A stretch of DNA of 45,306 nt from Lachnospiraceae bacterium A4 (lineage in GTDB: Bacteria; Bacillota; Clostridia; Lachnospirales; Lachnospiraceae), in NCBI GenBank assembly GCA_000403215.2, contig KE159542.1, positions 31,960 through 77,265 on the forward strand. Direction: 5' to 3'. Positions 43,096 through 45,306 of this stretch are shown piece by piece. Each line of letters opens with the position of its first letter. Position 1 is the first letter of the stretch. A model generated the notes under the pieces. That model made no database searches. It worked only from the letters and a program-made list of their open reading frames with translations, and had not been told where the DNA came from. The translations under genes and the position numbers were made by a program.

Positions 43096-45306
<2,211 letters not shown>

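Overview
The window looks like a chromosomal segment of a motile, spore-forming member of the Lachnospiraceae (Clostridia). This rests on the gene families and their order: a YaaR-HolB-RicT-TrmN6-RsmI housekeeping run as in Firmicutes, spmB, CdaR- and YesL-type proteins, a FIST protein paired with a soluble chemoreceptor, a DUF1703-type ATPase, a likely DUF6128 protein, and clear Firmicute ribosome-binding sites. The genus cannot be decided from the sequence. Most genes, and the rRNA operon at the right edge, are on the minus strand.

Left edge (1-2100): remains of insertion sequences. There is the 3' part of an IS4-like transposase, a frameshifted second transposase, and perhaps a fragment of a third. 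Next (2100-6200) come an AT-rich gap and three glycosyltransferase genes (GT2, GT4, GT4), probably a piece of a surface-polysaccharide cluster. The first two are visibly richer in A+T than the rest of the window. A DUF1703-type ATPase/nuclease-like gene (6308-8005) closes this accessory part.

Middle (8283-21900): a radical-SAM activase of the NrdG2 type on the plus strand, then mostly minus-strand genes for regulation and transport. These are a DUF6128-like protein, a CdaR-type regulator, a UgpC/MsmK-type sugar ABC ATPase, a YesL-type membrane protein, a tandem-HD protein, a GNAT acetyltransferase, an HPr-like protein without the phosphorylatable histidine, a large 7TM hybrid histidine kinase with its OmpR-type regulator, and spmB. 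A LytTR regulator on the plus strand runs tail-to-tail into a secreted pectinesterase-like protein.

Sensory block (22170-32240): a CheC-type phosphatase and CheY form a two-gene operon. A cytoplasmic fusion of a sensory [FeFe]-hydrogenase to a chemoreceptor signalling domain follows, behind a perfect-consensus promoter. Further on are a NYN/PIN protein, an AlbA_2/RecG-like regulator, a secreted metallophosphoesterase, and a FIST sensor paired with a soluble chemoreceptor. Together these suggest soluble inputs (H2 or redox state, and a small ligand) feeding a chemotaxis CheA encoded elsewhere. This is the most interesting part of the window.

Right part (32558-45306): malQ (plus), acpP with its own strong promoter, then a minus-strand housekeeping run read in the order HD-domain protein, pyk, guanylate-kinase-like, yaaR, DUF4272, holB, ricT, trmN6, rsmI. 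Upstream of it on the same strand is the end of an rRNA operon: a partial 23S rRNA followed directly by tRNA-Asp, -Val, -Thr, -Tyr, -fMet and -Phe and a terminator. No 5S gene lies between 23S and the terminator.
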